The notes under the pieces were generated by a model. That model searched no databases and was not told the DNA's origin. It saw nothing but the letters and a program-made list of their open reading frames with translations. A program made the position numbers and the translations under genes. 64,000 nt of DNA from Leptotrichia hongkongensis (GTDB lineage: Bacteria > Fusobacteriota > Fusobacteriia > Fusobacteriales > Leptotrichiaceae), in the NCBI RefSeq assembly GCF_041538065.1, contig NZ_JBGORW010000003.1:62001-126000 (forward strand). Reading direction: 5' to 3'. Below, in pieces: positions 27,102 through 35,834 of the stretch. Position 1 is the first letter of the stretch, and each line of letters begins with the position of its first letter.

Positions 27102-30100
27102 TTGAAAAGAGCGGTTATATTGGATACGAGTGCGATTATGTATAGAAGTCATTTTGCACTAATGGGAATGAGAAATAGTAACGGAATGTCTACTGGAGCA
27201 ACATTTGGGTTTATTAATACGCTGGAAAGTGTGATTAGGGAGTTTAGGCCTGATTATTTAGTGGCTTGTCTAGATGTGAAAAGAAGTGAGCTGGATAGAA
27301 CTGGAGAGCTCGAAACGTATAAGGCACATAGGGAAAGTATGCCTGAAGAACTGGTTATGCAGATTGATACTATTATGAAGGTATTGGATGGGTATAGAAT
27401 TCCGAAATATAAGAAGGATGGGCAGGAAGCGGATGATGTTATTGCCACTTTTGCCACTAAATTTTCTAATGATGAAGATGAGCAGATTGAGGTTTTTGTA
27501 ATAACTGGGGATAAGGATTTGGCACAGCTTGTAGATGGAAAAATTAACATTGCCTTGCTTGGAAAAGGGGATAAAAATTCTGCATTTAAACATATAAAGA
27601 CGGATGAAGATGTAGTTGAATATTTGGGAGTCACACCTGATAAGATTCCTGATTTGTTTGGGCTTATGGGAGATAAGTCGGACGGAATTCCAGGAGTTGC
27701 TGGGATTGGGCCTAAAAATGGAGTGAAACTTATTACGACTTATGGAAATTTGGAAGGAATTTACGAAAATATTGACGAAATAAAGGGAAAACAGAAGGAA
27801 AAATTACTGAGTGATAAGGAAAATGCCTTTATAAGTCGGGAACTTGCAACTGTGAAGCGAGAACTTGATATTGAATATGATAAAAAGAAATTGAAATTTG
27901 AGGAAAAGGATTTTGACAGCCTTTTGGAACTTTATGAAGAACTTGATTTTAAAAGATTTTCTAAAGCTGTGGAAGAAGAAAAGGAAAGATTCTTGCAAAA
28001 TGGTAATCAGAAGGAACTTACTGAAGAAGAGAAGTTAGTTTTAGAAAAAAATAAAAAAATTACTGAAGAAAAATTGGAAAAAGAGAGACTTGAAAGAGAA
28101 AAAATTGAAAAGCAGGAATTGGAGTATGATAATGAAAATCCGATTTTTGATGGAATTTCACATTTTTATGAGCATGTAGAGTATGAGCATAATTCAGAAA
28201 TAGACAAAAAAATTGATGAAATTCAAGTTTTAAAAGAAAAATTGGCAATGGAATACGAGGCTCAGAAGAAAAAGCAGGAAGAGACCGCACTAGAAAATCA
28301 GAAAACTGAAAAAACCAAGAAAATTAAAGATGAAAAAGTGTATTTTGAGAAAAATTATGGAAAAGTTGTGAGCTGGAATGATGCTTATTCTGTGATTGAG
28401 AAAATGGATAAAAAAGTAGCAATTTTTGAGAATATGCTTGGACTTTCTATTTGTGATGAAAAAACGAATATTGTGCTTTTGGATAGTGAATTGAAAAATA
28501 TTTTACAAAATGAAAATCACGAAAAATCAGGAGCTGGAGTTCAAATTAACTTGTTCAGTTTAGGTGAGAATACTGATGAAAAAGGAGATAATAAAAAAAA
28601 TATTGAGAATATTTATAAATTATTGAGTGAGAAAGAAATTATTGCCTATAATGTGAAAGAGTATATGAAAAATGGGGAAAGTGAGTATTTTGGATACTCT
28701 GTTGGTGGAAAAACTTATGGGATAAATGAAGAGAGATTCGGGATAAAATGTACGGAATATTTTGATATTTTGCTTGCAAGATATGTACTTGGGACAGAAA
28801 GTTTGCAGGAAATCGAGGAAATAATTCTAGATGAGTTTGGTGTTGAGATTGCAACTTTTGAAGAACAGTTTAAGAAGGAACGAAGAAAGAAAGATTTTAG
28901 TGATGTTTCCGATGATGTGATTTGTGAGTTTTTATCAAAGAGAACGTTTTTTATTTATAAATTGGAAATAATTTTTAGAAATAGATTACAAAATGAGCAG
29001 TTCTTAAATATATTTGACAAGCTAGAAAGTCGATTAATACCAGTATTGGCACAAATGGAAGAAACTGGAATAAAAATTGATAAAAAATATTTTAGTGAAT
29101 TTCAGAATGAGCTGGAAGAAAAGATAAATATGCTTCAAAGTGATATTTATAAACTTGCTGATGGAGAATTTAATATTGATTCGCCACAACAATTAGGAGA
29201 AGTTTTGTTTGAAAAATTACAGATTCCATCAGGTAAAAAGACAAAAACTGGATATTCAACAAATGTGGAAGTTCTGGAAATGATTGCAAACAATGGGGAA
29301 TTGACAGAAGACAAACGTATGATTGGGAAAAAGCTTCTGGAATACAGGGCTTATAAGAAATTATTATCAACATACATTGAGCCAATTCCAAAACTGGCGG
29401 ATAAAGAGGAAAGGATTCATACTACTTTTAATCAAAATGGTACATCTACTGGACGGCTTTCGTCAGCAAATCCAAATTTACAGAATATTCCTGTGAGAAC
29501 AGATGATGGAATAAGGATTCGTACTGGTTTTGTATCAAAAGAAGGACATAGCTTGATTTCGTTTGATTATTCACAAATTGAATTGAGAGTTTTGGCTGAA
29601 TTGTCAAAAGATAGGCATTTAGTACAGGCGTATCAGGATAATCAGGATTTGCATGACTTGACGGCAAGAAAGATATTTTTCAAAACCGAAGAAGATGAGA
29701 TTTCACGGCATGAGAGAAGTATTGCAAAAGTAATTAATTTTAGTATCCTGTATGGAAAAACTCCGTTTGGGTTGTCAAAGGAACTGGGAATTACAGTTCA
29801 GGAGGCTTCACAGTATATTACGACATATTTTGAGGAATATCCGAGAGTCAGAAAATTTTTGGATATTGTGACAGAAACAGCTAAGCTTCACGGTTTTGTA
29901 GAAACTTTTTACGGTACGAGAAGATATATTAGCGGAATTAATGCTACAAATAAGAACATACAGGCACAGGCTGTAAGAATGGCGGTAAATACTGTTGTTC
30001 AAGGAACAGCGGCAAATATTATAAAAAAAGTTATGATTGAACTTCATGAGGAGTTTAAAAATGATGAAAATATAAAAATGCTTCTTCAAGTTCATGATGA

Positions 30101-30242
30101 ACTGATTTTTGAAGTTCGAGATGAATTTGCTAAGGAATATATGAAAAAAATTGAAAAAATTATGGAAAATACTGTTAAATTTAAGAAAGTTCCGTTAAAA
30201 GCTAATGGAAGTGTAGCTAAAAATTGGGGATTATTGAAGTAA
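27102..30242 (+). CDS. polA: DNA polymerase I, unusually long
   Basis: Repairs and fills DNA gaps and removes RNA primers. 1046 residues, against roughly 850-930 in most bacteria. Residues 1-290 are the 5' nuclease (GQEADDVIATFA, VFVITGDKDLAQL, GDKSDGIPGVAGIGPK). Residues ~295-420 are an extra charged, Glu/Lys-rich coiled-coil-like linker. The 3'-5' exonuclease region is degenerate. The polymerase has motif A SFDYSQIELRVLA, motif B RSIAKVINFSILYG and motif C LLQVHDELIFE. Start is TTG 27102, since it gives the canonical KRAVILDTSAIMYRSHFA. Proofreading is probably absent. Confidence 0.95.
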   Translation: MKRAVILDTSAIMYRSHFALMGMRNSNGMSTGATFGFINTLESVIREFRPDYLVACLDVKRSELDRTGELETYKAHRESMPEELVMQIDTIMKVLDGYRIPKYKKDGQEADDVIATFATKFSNDEDEQIEVFVITGDKDLAQLVDGKINIALLGKGDKNSAFKHIKTDEDVVEYLGVTPDKIPDLFGLMGDKSDGIPGVAGIGPKNGVKLITTYGNLEGIYENIDEIKGKQKEKLLSDKENAFISRELATVKRELDIEYDKKKLKFEEKDFDSLLELYEELDFKRFSKAVEEEKERFLQNGNQKELTEEEKLVLEKNKKITEEKLEKERLEREKIEKQELEYDNENPIFDGISHFYEHVEYEHNSEIDKKIDEIQVLKEKLAMEYEAQKKKQEETALENQKTEKTKKIKDEKVYFEKNYGKVVSWNDAYSVIEKMDKKVAIFENMLGLSICDEKTNIVLLDSELKNILQNENHEKSGAGVQINLFSLGENTDEKGDNKKNIENIYKLLSEKEIIAYNVKEYMKNGESEYFGYSVGGKTYGINEERFGIKCTEYFDILLARYVLGTESLQEIEEIILDEFGVEIATFEEQFKKERRKKDFSDVSDDVICEFLSKRTFFIYKLEIIFRNRLQNEQFLNIFDKLESRLIPVLAQMEETGIKIDKKYFSEFQNELEEKINMLQSDIYKLADGEFNIDSPQQLGEVLFEKLQIPSGKKTKTGYSTNVEVLEMIANNGELTEDKRMIGKKLLEYRAYKKLLSTYIEPIPKLADKEERIHTTFNQNGTSTGRLSSANPNLQNIPVRTDDGIRIRTGFVSKEGHSLISFDYSQIELRVLAELSKDRHLVQAYQDNQDLHDLTARKIFFKTEEDEISRHERSIAKVINFSILYGKTPFGLSKELGITVQEASQYITTYFEEYPRVRKFLDIVTETAKLHGFVETFYGTRRYISGINATNKNIQAQAVRMAVNTVVQGTAANIIKKVMIELHEEFKNDENIKMLLQVHDELIFEVRDEFAKEYMKKIEKIMENTVKFKKVPLKANGSVAKNWGLLK

Positions 30243-30342
30243 CTATATATTTTATATATGATAGAAATATATATTATATATTTGACTAATTGTTTTGAAA
30301 TTGTTAGAATAATACTATATAAGGAAGGAATCAGAACAAAAA

Positions 30343-31113
30343 ATGTCACAAATAAGAAAACTGGAAAATTATTTAAAGGGATTAAAAGACGGTACTGGAA
30401 TCGGAATTGCCTACATTCCCTTTGGAGTTGCAATCGGACTGATTTCAGCCAAAAGTTTTTCTCAAATTTTGCCAATGATTGGGCTTACATCGTTTGGAAT
30501 GTATGCAGGAGGGGCTCATTCGTTACTGTTAAAGATACTTTATGTGATGAAGTCGCCTCCAGTTGAAGTGATTTTATCTATTGTTCTTATCAATTTAAGA
30601 TATTTATTGTTAAATATTGTTATTTTTAGACAGCTTGGTGAAAAAACTCCTATTTTTCAGAAGTTTCTGGTAGGCGTGGGGCTTACTGATGAAACTATAA
30701 CATATCTGACATTGAAAAAGGCAACAAATGCGTGGTATATGATGGGAGTAAATACAATTCCATATTTTTGCTACTGTTTTGGTACAATTTTTGGAGCGAT
30801 ATTTGGAGAAAAATTGCCAGAATCACTTATGACAAGTATGAATTTTGTGCTTTATTCAATGTTTTTCAGTATGTTAATAATGGCTTTGAGTCAAAATTTT
30901 AAATATATAAGAATTGTTTTGCTGGCACTTATTATAAAAATGGCATTTTCATTTTTGCCTATTTTAAATAAGGTAAGTTCAGGATGGGTTATGATTTTGA
31001 CAATGTTTTTGGCAAGTTTTATATACGCACAGCTTTATTATAATGAAAATTCTGAAAAGAAGGAAAACGATGAAATTGATAAAAAGAAAGGAAGTGATAA
31101 GATTGAATTATAA
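30343..31113 (+). CDS. azlC: AzlC-family branched-chain amino acid exporter, large subunit
   Basis: 256 residues with about seven membrane segments. Starts with the family-typical GLKDGTGIGIAYIPFGVAIG and continues TSFGMYAGGAHSLLL, SIVLINLRYLLLN and VGLTDETITYLTL. AzlCD-type pairs export branched-chain amino acids or analogues. The charged tail (YYNENSEKKENDEIDKKKGS) overlaps the start of azlD by 11 bases, which suggests translational coupling. GGAAGGA lies before the ATG. Confidence 0.85.
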   Translation: MSQIRKLENYLKGLKDGTGIGIAYIPFGVAIGLISAKSFSQILPMIGLTSFGMYAGGAHSLLLKILYVMKSPPVEVILSIVLINLRYLLLNIVIFRQLGEKTPIFQKFLVGVGLTDETITYLTLKKATNAWYMMGVNTIPYFCYCFGTIFGAIFGEKLPESLMTSMNFVLYSMFFSMLIMALSQNFKYIRIVLLALIIKMAFSFLPILNKVSSGWVMILTMFLASFIYAQLYYNENSEKKENDEIDKKKGSDKIEL

Positions 31114-31444
31114 CGAAAATTTAGGGATTTTAACAATGATTTTGATGACACTCATAATCATGACGGTAATACTGAGGACATTGCCAATATTTGTAAAAAT
31201 TCCAGAAAACAACCTAAAAGTTAATAAGTTCTTTGAAGCACTTCCTTATACAGTACTGACAGTATTAGTATTTCCAGATATTTTTACTTCTACTGGAAGT
31301 ACAAATTTTGACATAATAAGAGTTCTGATTGGAATGGTAATCGTAGCATATTTAACTTTTAGGAAGACAAATCTTGGAATAATAATAATTGTTTCTATTG
31401 CAGTGATATATTTTTTAGGGACTTTGAAAATTTATTTGAAATGA
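31103..31444 (+). CDS. azlD: AzlD-family exporter small subunit
   Basis: 113 residues from TTG 31103 (after AGGAAGTG), which is the family length; an earlier in-frame ATG at 31043 would add an unlikely basic extension inside azlC. Four hydrophobic segments, with the AzlD pattern RTLPIFVKIPENNLKVNKFF and FEALPYTVLTVLVFPDIF. Acts with AzlC as a two-subunit exporter. Confidence 0.8.
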   Translation: MNYNENLGILTMILMTLIIMTVILRTLPIFVKIPENNLKVNKFFEALPYTVLTVLVFPDIFTSTGSTNFDIIRVLIGMVIVAYLTFRKTNLGIIIIVSIAVIYFLGTLKIYLK

Positions 31445-31470
31445 TGAGAATTAAATTATGTATTTTCAAT

Positions 31471-31650
31471 AAGCAAAATTTCGTTAGAAGAAAAATAGCT
31501 GTCTGAGCTTTTGGAATTTATTTAAAATTACGAATGTTTATTCATAATTAAAATAATCTATATTCAAAAGCGAGTTCTATTTTTGTTCTAAAAGAAAGTT
31601 TTGCGTAAAGCGGGAGTGCAGAGGTATGGCGTTTGATACCTCTGCTTAGA
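31471..31650 (+). repeat. Structured dispersed element, class II, copy E
   Basis: Matches the layout at 9096-9335. GCAAAATTTCGTTAGAAG (31473) can pair with AAGAAAGTTTTGC ending at 31604. Then AAAGCGGGAGT and a perfect 10-bp hairpin 2 (31618-31645), GCAGAGGTAT / ATACCTCTGC, with the loop GGCGTTTG. Outer sequence is similar to copy D, while the hairpin-2 stem has changed on both sides. It occupies most of the 300-bp gap after azlD. Confidence 0.7.
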
Positions 31651-31741
31651 TAAACTGAAGTAAATAAAAAATAATAGAAAAAACAAATGTTCATTGAGAT
31701 TTTACAAAATTTATTTATAAATCAAATAAAAAGAAAAAATT

Positions 31742-32251
31742 TTATTTAACAACAGTCAATTTATTATTTTCAATTTTTATATCCTTTATCATTTGAAATT
31801 TTTCAACGCCTGATAAATTCAAAATTTCTTTTTTTTCAAGCTGACTAAAAGCATAATTTAACCCTGTTCTGATAATAGGTTTTTTATCAAGATCAATTTC
31901 TTTGTTTTCTTTTGTCAGTCTTACAATTTGAAAATCATCAAGATAAAGGTTTGATTTCATTGGATCATAATGAATATCAGTTGCAAAGGTCATCGTTCCG
32001 TTAATCTGATCATTTAGTGCGTCATTTAGGTATTCTGCTTCAATAATTAGCTTGTCATTTTCGAAATGTACTTTTGGATTAAATAGCTTTATTTTTCCAA
32101 GAGGGTAGGATTTTTCTATTGGAAACTTGGAAGCAACAGCACTTTTTACCATAGAATCTGGAATTTTTAACTGATTTTGAGTGTAAATGTAGTAACCTAA
32201 GCCTGCAATTAATACAATAACTGAAAAAAATAAAAATTTAAATAATTTCAT
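31742..32251 (-). CDS. DUF1439-family membrane-anchored protein
   Basis: 169 residues with one N-terminal membrane anchor (FLFFSVIVLIAGLGYYIY) and no lipobox cysteine. The rest matches the YceB/DUF1439 layout: VKSAVASKFPIEKSYPL, KIKLFNPKVHFENDKL, a NGTMTFATDIHYDP strand pair and YLDDFQIVRLT. These are envelope proteins with a lipid-binding-like fold and unclear role. Expected to face the periplasm. Single gene, divergent from the amino-acid ABC operon. Confidence 0.65.
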   Translation of the reverse strand: MKLFKFLFFSVIVLIAGLGYYIYTQNQLKIPDSMVKSAVASKFPIEKSYPLGKIKLFNPKVHFENDKLIIEAEYLNDALNDQINGTMTFATDIHYDPMKSNLYLDDFQIVRLTKENKEIDLDKKPIIRTGLNYAFSQLEKKEILNLSGVEKFQMIKDIKIENNKLTVVK

Positions 32252-32440
32252 AGTTATAACTCCTTTTCAAATTAAGTTCCGTTTTGGAAATTTTACTGAA
32301 TTTATAAACTTCATTTCCAAAATCAAGTAACTATATCACTTAATTATTTAAAAATATTTTGAAAAAATATTTAATAGTCTTTGAAGACGGCTAAATAGAA
32401 TAAAAGTAACAAAGTTAGATACTAAAATAAAAACTTTTTA

Positions 32441-32469
32441 TTGAAAAACCTATAAATATTAGGTATAAT
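32441..32469 (+). promoter_or_regulatory. Promoter with spacer palindrome for the amino-acid ABC operon
   Basis: TTGAAA 32441-32446, exactly 17 nt, TATAAT 32464-32469. The spacer contains the palindrome ACCTATAAATATTAGGT (arms ACCTA / TAGGT), placed where a bound repressor would block RNA polymerase. The regulator is unknown. Confidence 0.6.
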
Positions 32470-32500
32470 AATACTATAATAACTAGAATATAAGGAGGAT

Positions 32501-32524
32501 ATGAACAAAATTAAAGTTCATTAA
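32501..32524 (+). CDS. Possible leader peptide before the ABC permease gene
   Basis: Seven codons (MNKIKVH) with a strong AAGGAGGAT just before the ATG. The permease ATG at 32530 lies five bases after its stop and has no ribosome site of its own, so ribosomes ending here may re-initiate. Reality of the peptide is inferred from spacing only. Confidence 0.35.
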   Translation: MNKIKVH

Positions 32525-32529
32525 ATATA

Positions 32530-33267
32530 ATGGAAGAATTGGAAAAAACACGAAAAATAGTAAAAACATCATTTTTTATAGCAGTTGTAACTATTGCTGT
32601 GCTTCTTGTGTTTCCATATGATATGAAACCAAAAGAATGGGGAATTTATGCAAACAGTTACTTTATAACTACATTGGGGCTTACAGCTGGTGGAGCTGCT
32701 ATCGGTATTCTTTTGGGAATGCTTTTAGCATTCTTAAAATTTCAGAAAACCAATATAGAAATTTTAGATATGATAAAAGATGTTATTATCGATGAATATG
32801 TTGACATAATGCGAGGAACTCCCATGGTTTTGCAGCTTTTGACATTATCTTTTGTAGTTGTAATACTTAACAATTACTGGATTGCATTAATCGCTTTAGG
32901 ACTCAATAGTGCAGCTTATGTAGAAGAAACAATCCGTTCTGGAATTGAGAGTATAGACAAGGGACAGATGGAAGCTGCAAGAGCAACTGGAATGCCTTAT
33001 AGAATGGCAATGAATGAAATTATAATGCCACAGGCAATAAAAAATATTTTGCCAGCACTTTTGAACGAATTTATAAATTTATTTAAGGAAACAGCCGTTG
33101 TGGGATATATCAGTGTTGTTGACATTACAATGAACAGTAAAAGTTTACAAGCTGTATACTATAGTGTAAAACCAATTTTATTTACTGGTTTGGTTTATTA
33201 TATTAGCGTAAAATTATTCTCATTTATTGGGAAACGATTGGAGATGAGATTAAAGAAAAATGATTAG
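32530..33267 (+). CDS. Polar amino-acid ABC transporter permease
   Basis: 245 residues, HisM/GlnP type, with about five membrane segments. The permease coupling motif EAARATGMPYRMAMNEII ... PQAIKNILPALLNE is present near residues 156-188, and YVDIMRGTPMVLQLL marks the amino-acid subgroup. It forms the membrane channel with the ATPase encoded next (8-bp overlap) and the lipoprotein after that. The unusual N-terminal stretch includes one extra hydrophobic segment. Likely works as a homodimer, since only one permease gene is present. Confidence 0.9.
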   Translation: MEELEKTRKIVKTSFFIAVVTIAVLLVFPYDMKPKEWGIYANSYFITTLGLTAGGAAIGILLGMLLAFLKFQKTNIEILDMIKDVIIDEYVDIMRGTPMVLQLLTLSFVVVILNNYWIALIALGLNSAAYVEETIRSGIESIDKGQMEAARATGMPYRMAMNEIIMPQAIKNILPALLNEFINLFKETAVVGYISVVDITMNSKSLQAVYYSVKPILFTGLVYYISVKLFSFIGKRLEMRLKKND

Positions 33268-34060
33268 TTTTAATAAAAAATGTAGAGAATTAGCTTCATT
33301 TCAAGGTATTACTGAATTAAAAGAAGCTGAAATAATAAAAATAAAAGATTTGAAGAAAAAATATGGAGAATTGGAAGTTTTAAAAGGAATTAGTACAGAA
33401 ATAAAAGAAGGGGAAGTAATTTCGATTATAGGACCTTCCGGAAGTGGAAAATCAACATTCTTACGTTGTATAAACAGGCTTGAAGAACCTACATCAGGAG
33501 AGATTAAAATAAATAATAAAAATATTTTGGAACGTAAGGTAGATATAAACAAAATTCGTGAGGAAGTCGGAATGGTATTCCAGCACTTTAATTTGTATCC
33601 ACATAAAACTGTACTGGAAAACATTACTTTGGGACCAATTAGATTAAAAAAAATGACAAAAGCTGAGGCAGAAAAACTGGCAATAGAATTACTGGAAAAA
33701 GTGGGGCTTGCTGATAAGAAGGATGTTTATCCAAACAAGCTGTCTGGTGGTCAGAAACAAAGGGTTGCAATTGCAAGGGCATTAGCAATGAATCCAAAAG
33801 TAATTCTGTTTGATGAACCAACATCGGCACTTGATCCTGAAATGATAGGTGAGGTTCTGGAAGTTATGAAGGAGCTTGCAAATGCAGGAATGACAATGAT
33901 TGTGGTGACACACGAAATGGGATTTGCAAGAAATGTAGCTAATAGAGTATTTTTTATGGATGGAGGATATATTCTGGAAGATGCAAAACCGCAGGATTTA
34001 TTTGACAATCCAAAAACAGAAAGAGCAAGAGAGTTTTTAGAAAAAGTGTTAAATCACTAA
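33260..34060 (+). CDS. Amino-acid ABC transporter ATP-binding protein
   Basis: 266 residues. Walker A is GPSGSGKST, Q-loop VFQHFNLYPHKTVLENI, ABC signature LSGGQKQR, Walker B VILFDEPTSALDPE, and the H-loop VVTHEMGFARNVANRV. This is the GlnQ/HisP group. The ATG at 33260 overlaps the permease stop (ATGATTAG), giving a tail of about 25 extra residues before the normal ABC start (IIKIKDLKKKYGEL). Middle gene of the importer operon. Confidence 0.93.
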   Translation: MISFNKKCRELASFQGITELKEAEIIKIKDLKKKYGELEVLKGISTEIKEGEVISIIGPSGSGKSTFLRCINRLEEPTSGEIKINNKNILERKVDINKIREEVGMVFQHFNLYPHKTVLENITLGPIRLKKMTKAEAEKLAIELLEKVGLADKKDVYPNKLSGGQKQRVAIARALAMNPKVILFDEPTSALDPEMIGEVLEVMKELANAGMTMIVVTHEMGFARNVANRVFFMDGGYILEDAKPQDLFDNPKTERAREFLEKVLNH

Positions 34061-34118
34061 AAGATTATTAGTTAAAATGATTTTAAATAAAATTAAATAG
34101 AGAAAGAGAGGAAAAAAT

Positions 34119-34862
34119 ATGAAAAAAATATTTTTGATGATAACATTAGTAATTTTTGGAATTATATCGTGTGGAAAAAAAGATAATGGGGAGAAAAAAT
34201 TAAGAGTAGGACTGAATGCAGTTTTTGCTCCGTTTGAATATGTTGAAAATGGACAAGTTACTGGATTTGATGTTGATCTTATAAACGAAATTGGAAAAAA
34301 TCTTGGATATAAAGTTGAAATTATTGACCAGTCATTTGATGGATTGATTCCAGCATTGAAAGCAGGAAAAATTGATATTATTGTATCTGGTATGAGTTCA
34401 ACTGAAGAAAGAAAAAAATCAGTAGACTTTACAGATGATTACTTTGTTTCAAAAGAAACTTACATAAGAAAAAAAGGTAATACTGCAGTTACACCAGCTA
34501 CATTAAGTGGTAAGAAAATTGGAGTTCAGCTTGGAACAATTCAAGAAATAGAAGCAAAAGAGATTAATGGAGCTACTGTTGTGCCAAACGAAAGTACAGT
34601 AAATACTATTTTAGATTTAAAAGCAGGAAAAATTGATGTAATTATTCTTGAAAAAGCAGTAGCTGAAGAATACATGAAGAAAAATCCTGAAATGGAAATT
34701 TTTGATGAAAAACCAGCTAAAATTGGAATGGCAATGGCTCTTAACAAAGGAAAAAATCAAGAGTTGATAAAACAAATAAATGATGAATTGAAAAAAATGA
34801 AAGAAAATGGAAAATATAATGAATTAATTAAAAAATATGGCCTTGAAAACAGCCAAAAATAA
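34119..34862 (+). CDS. Amino-acid-binding lipoprotein (solute-binding family 3)
   Basis: 247 residues. Lipoprotein signal MKKIFLMITLVIFGIISCGK with the Cys at residue 18, then a family 3 binding fold: RVGLNAVFAPFEYVENGQVT, GFDVDLINEIGKNLGY, QSFDGLIPALKAGKIDIIVSG, MSSTEERKKSVDFTDDYF and GKKIGVQLGTIQEIE. Captures a polar amino acid for the permease and ATPase encoded upstream; the exact ligand cannot be read. Terminal gene of the importer set, 58 bp after the ATPase gene. Confidence 0.9.
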   Translation: MKKIFLMITLVIFGIISCGKKDNGEKKLRVGLNAVFAPFEYVENGQVTGFDVDLINEIGKNLGYKVEIIDQSFDGLIPALKAGKIDIIVSGMSSTEERKKSVDFTDDYFVSKETYIRKKGNTAVTPATLSGKKIGVQLGTIQEIEAKEINGATVVPNESTVNTILDLKAGKIDVIILEKAVAEEYMKKNPEMEIFDEKPAKIGMAMALNKGKNQELIKQINDELKKMKENGKYNELIKKYGLENSQK

Positions 34863-34895
34863 AATATTTTATTAAAATAGGAGGAAGAACAAATC

Positions 34896-35699
34896 ATGAA
34901 AAAGCCTACATTAGTTGCAGTTTCTTCACTGGTCGCAATGGCAGTGCCCACAGTATCTGAAAAAATGACAACTTCTGCTATGCGAAAAGACATAATTCGT
35001 CCAAATGTGGCGGATATTCAACAGGATGTAAAAAATGATATACCAACATTAGATACACCAAATCCTGAAAAAATAGCCTCAGCTAAAGCAGCGGATAATC
35101 CTGATTTGATAACAGTTGCATTAACGCAGGACGGTACTGGAACAAGAATTGTTAATAATAAATCTTCATTACCATACCAAAATTCTGATAAAAATGCAAC
35201 TAATCCACAACAAGCACAGCCAAAACAGCAAACAGAAACAGTACAGCCAGTAGTTCAAGCGCAAACTAATCAGACTGAAACTATTTCTGAAATTCAAGAA
35301 AAATCAATAAATAATCCACAAAGGGTACAGATTTCAAAATCAGAAATCATATCTCTTAAATCAAATGAATTAAGTTTTCATAAAAATAGTACTGATTTAA
35401 AGAAAGAAGCATATTCTGTACTACGTGATATAAAGGATTATGTCGAAAAAAATGATTATGTTGTATCAATTATTGGATATACTGATAAAAGCGGTGCTTC
35501 TTCTTATAATAAACGTTTGTCGCTTAGAAGAGCTGAAAAGGTTGGTTCAAAATTAATAGAATTTGGACTTTCTAAAGACAGGATAGTAGATTTAGTAGGA
35601 CGTGGAGACAGTAATCCAATCAAAACTAATGATACAAAAGAAGGAAGAGAAGAAAACCGTAGAGTAGAATTTAGATTTGTAAAAAGAGGACAAGTATAG
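34896..35699 (+). CDS. OmpA-family peptidoglycan-associated protein
   Basis: 267 residues. A weak N-terminal signal-like stretch (LVAVSSLVAMAVPTVSE), a low-complexity Gln/Thr/Pro-rich middle (PQQAQPKQQTETVQPVVQ), then a C-terminal OmpA-like domain: ELSFHKNSTDLKKEAY, VVSIIGYTDKSGASSYNKRL, SLRRAEKVGSKLIEFG and NRRVEFRF. The domain binds the diaminopimelate-type wall and links it to the outer membrane. There is no beta-barrel and no lipobox cysteine. 33 bp after the ABC lipoprotein gene, so possibly co-transcribed. Confidence 0.85.
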   Translation: MKKPTLVAVSSLVAMAVPTVSEKMTTSAMRKDIIRPNVADIQQDVKNDIPTLDTPNPEKIASAKAADNPDLITVALTQDGTGTRIVNNKSSLPYQNSDKNATNPQQAQPKQQTETVQPVVQAQTNQTETISEIQEKSINNPQRVQISKSEIISLKSNELSFHKNSTDLKKEAYSVLRDIKDYVEKNDYVVSIIGYTDKSGASSYNKRLSLRRAEKVGSKLIEFGLSKDRIVDLVGRGDSNPIKTNDTKEGREENRRVEFRFVKRGQV

Positions 35700-35720
35700 A
35701 ATTATAGAATCTCTTTTAGA

Positions 35721-35763
35721 AAAAAGTGATAATTAGAGTAATAGTTTCTAAATATCGCTTTTT
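35721..35763 (+). terminator. Terminator after the OmpA-like gene
   Basis: AAAAAGTGATA / TATCGCTTTTT stem (one G-U) with a T-rich 3' side. Confidence 0.65.
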
Positions 35764-35834
35764 ATATTGTAGTAAAACTATTAAAGAAAAAGAGTATATT
35801 TATAAAAATAAAAAATAGGAGAGAAATTAATTTG

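Noticed and set aside
32252..32529. T-box or riboswitch before the amino-acid importer
   Set aside because: A 10-bp hairpin (TTTTGGAAAT/ATTTCCAAAA near 32284-32327) exists, but it lies upstream of the promoter, and no T-box sequence or antiterminator is visible.
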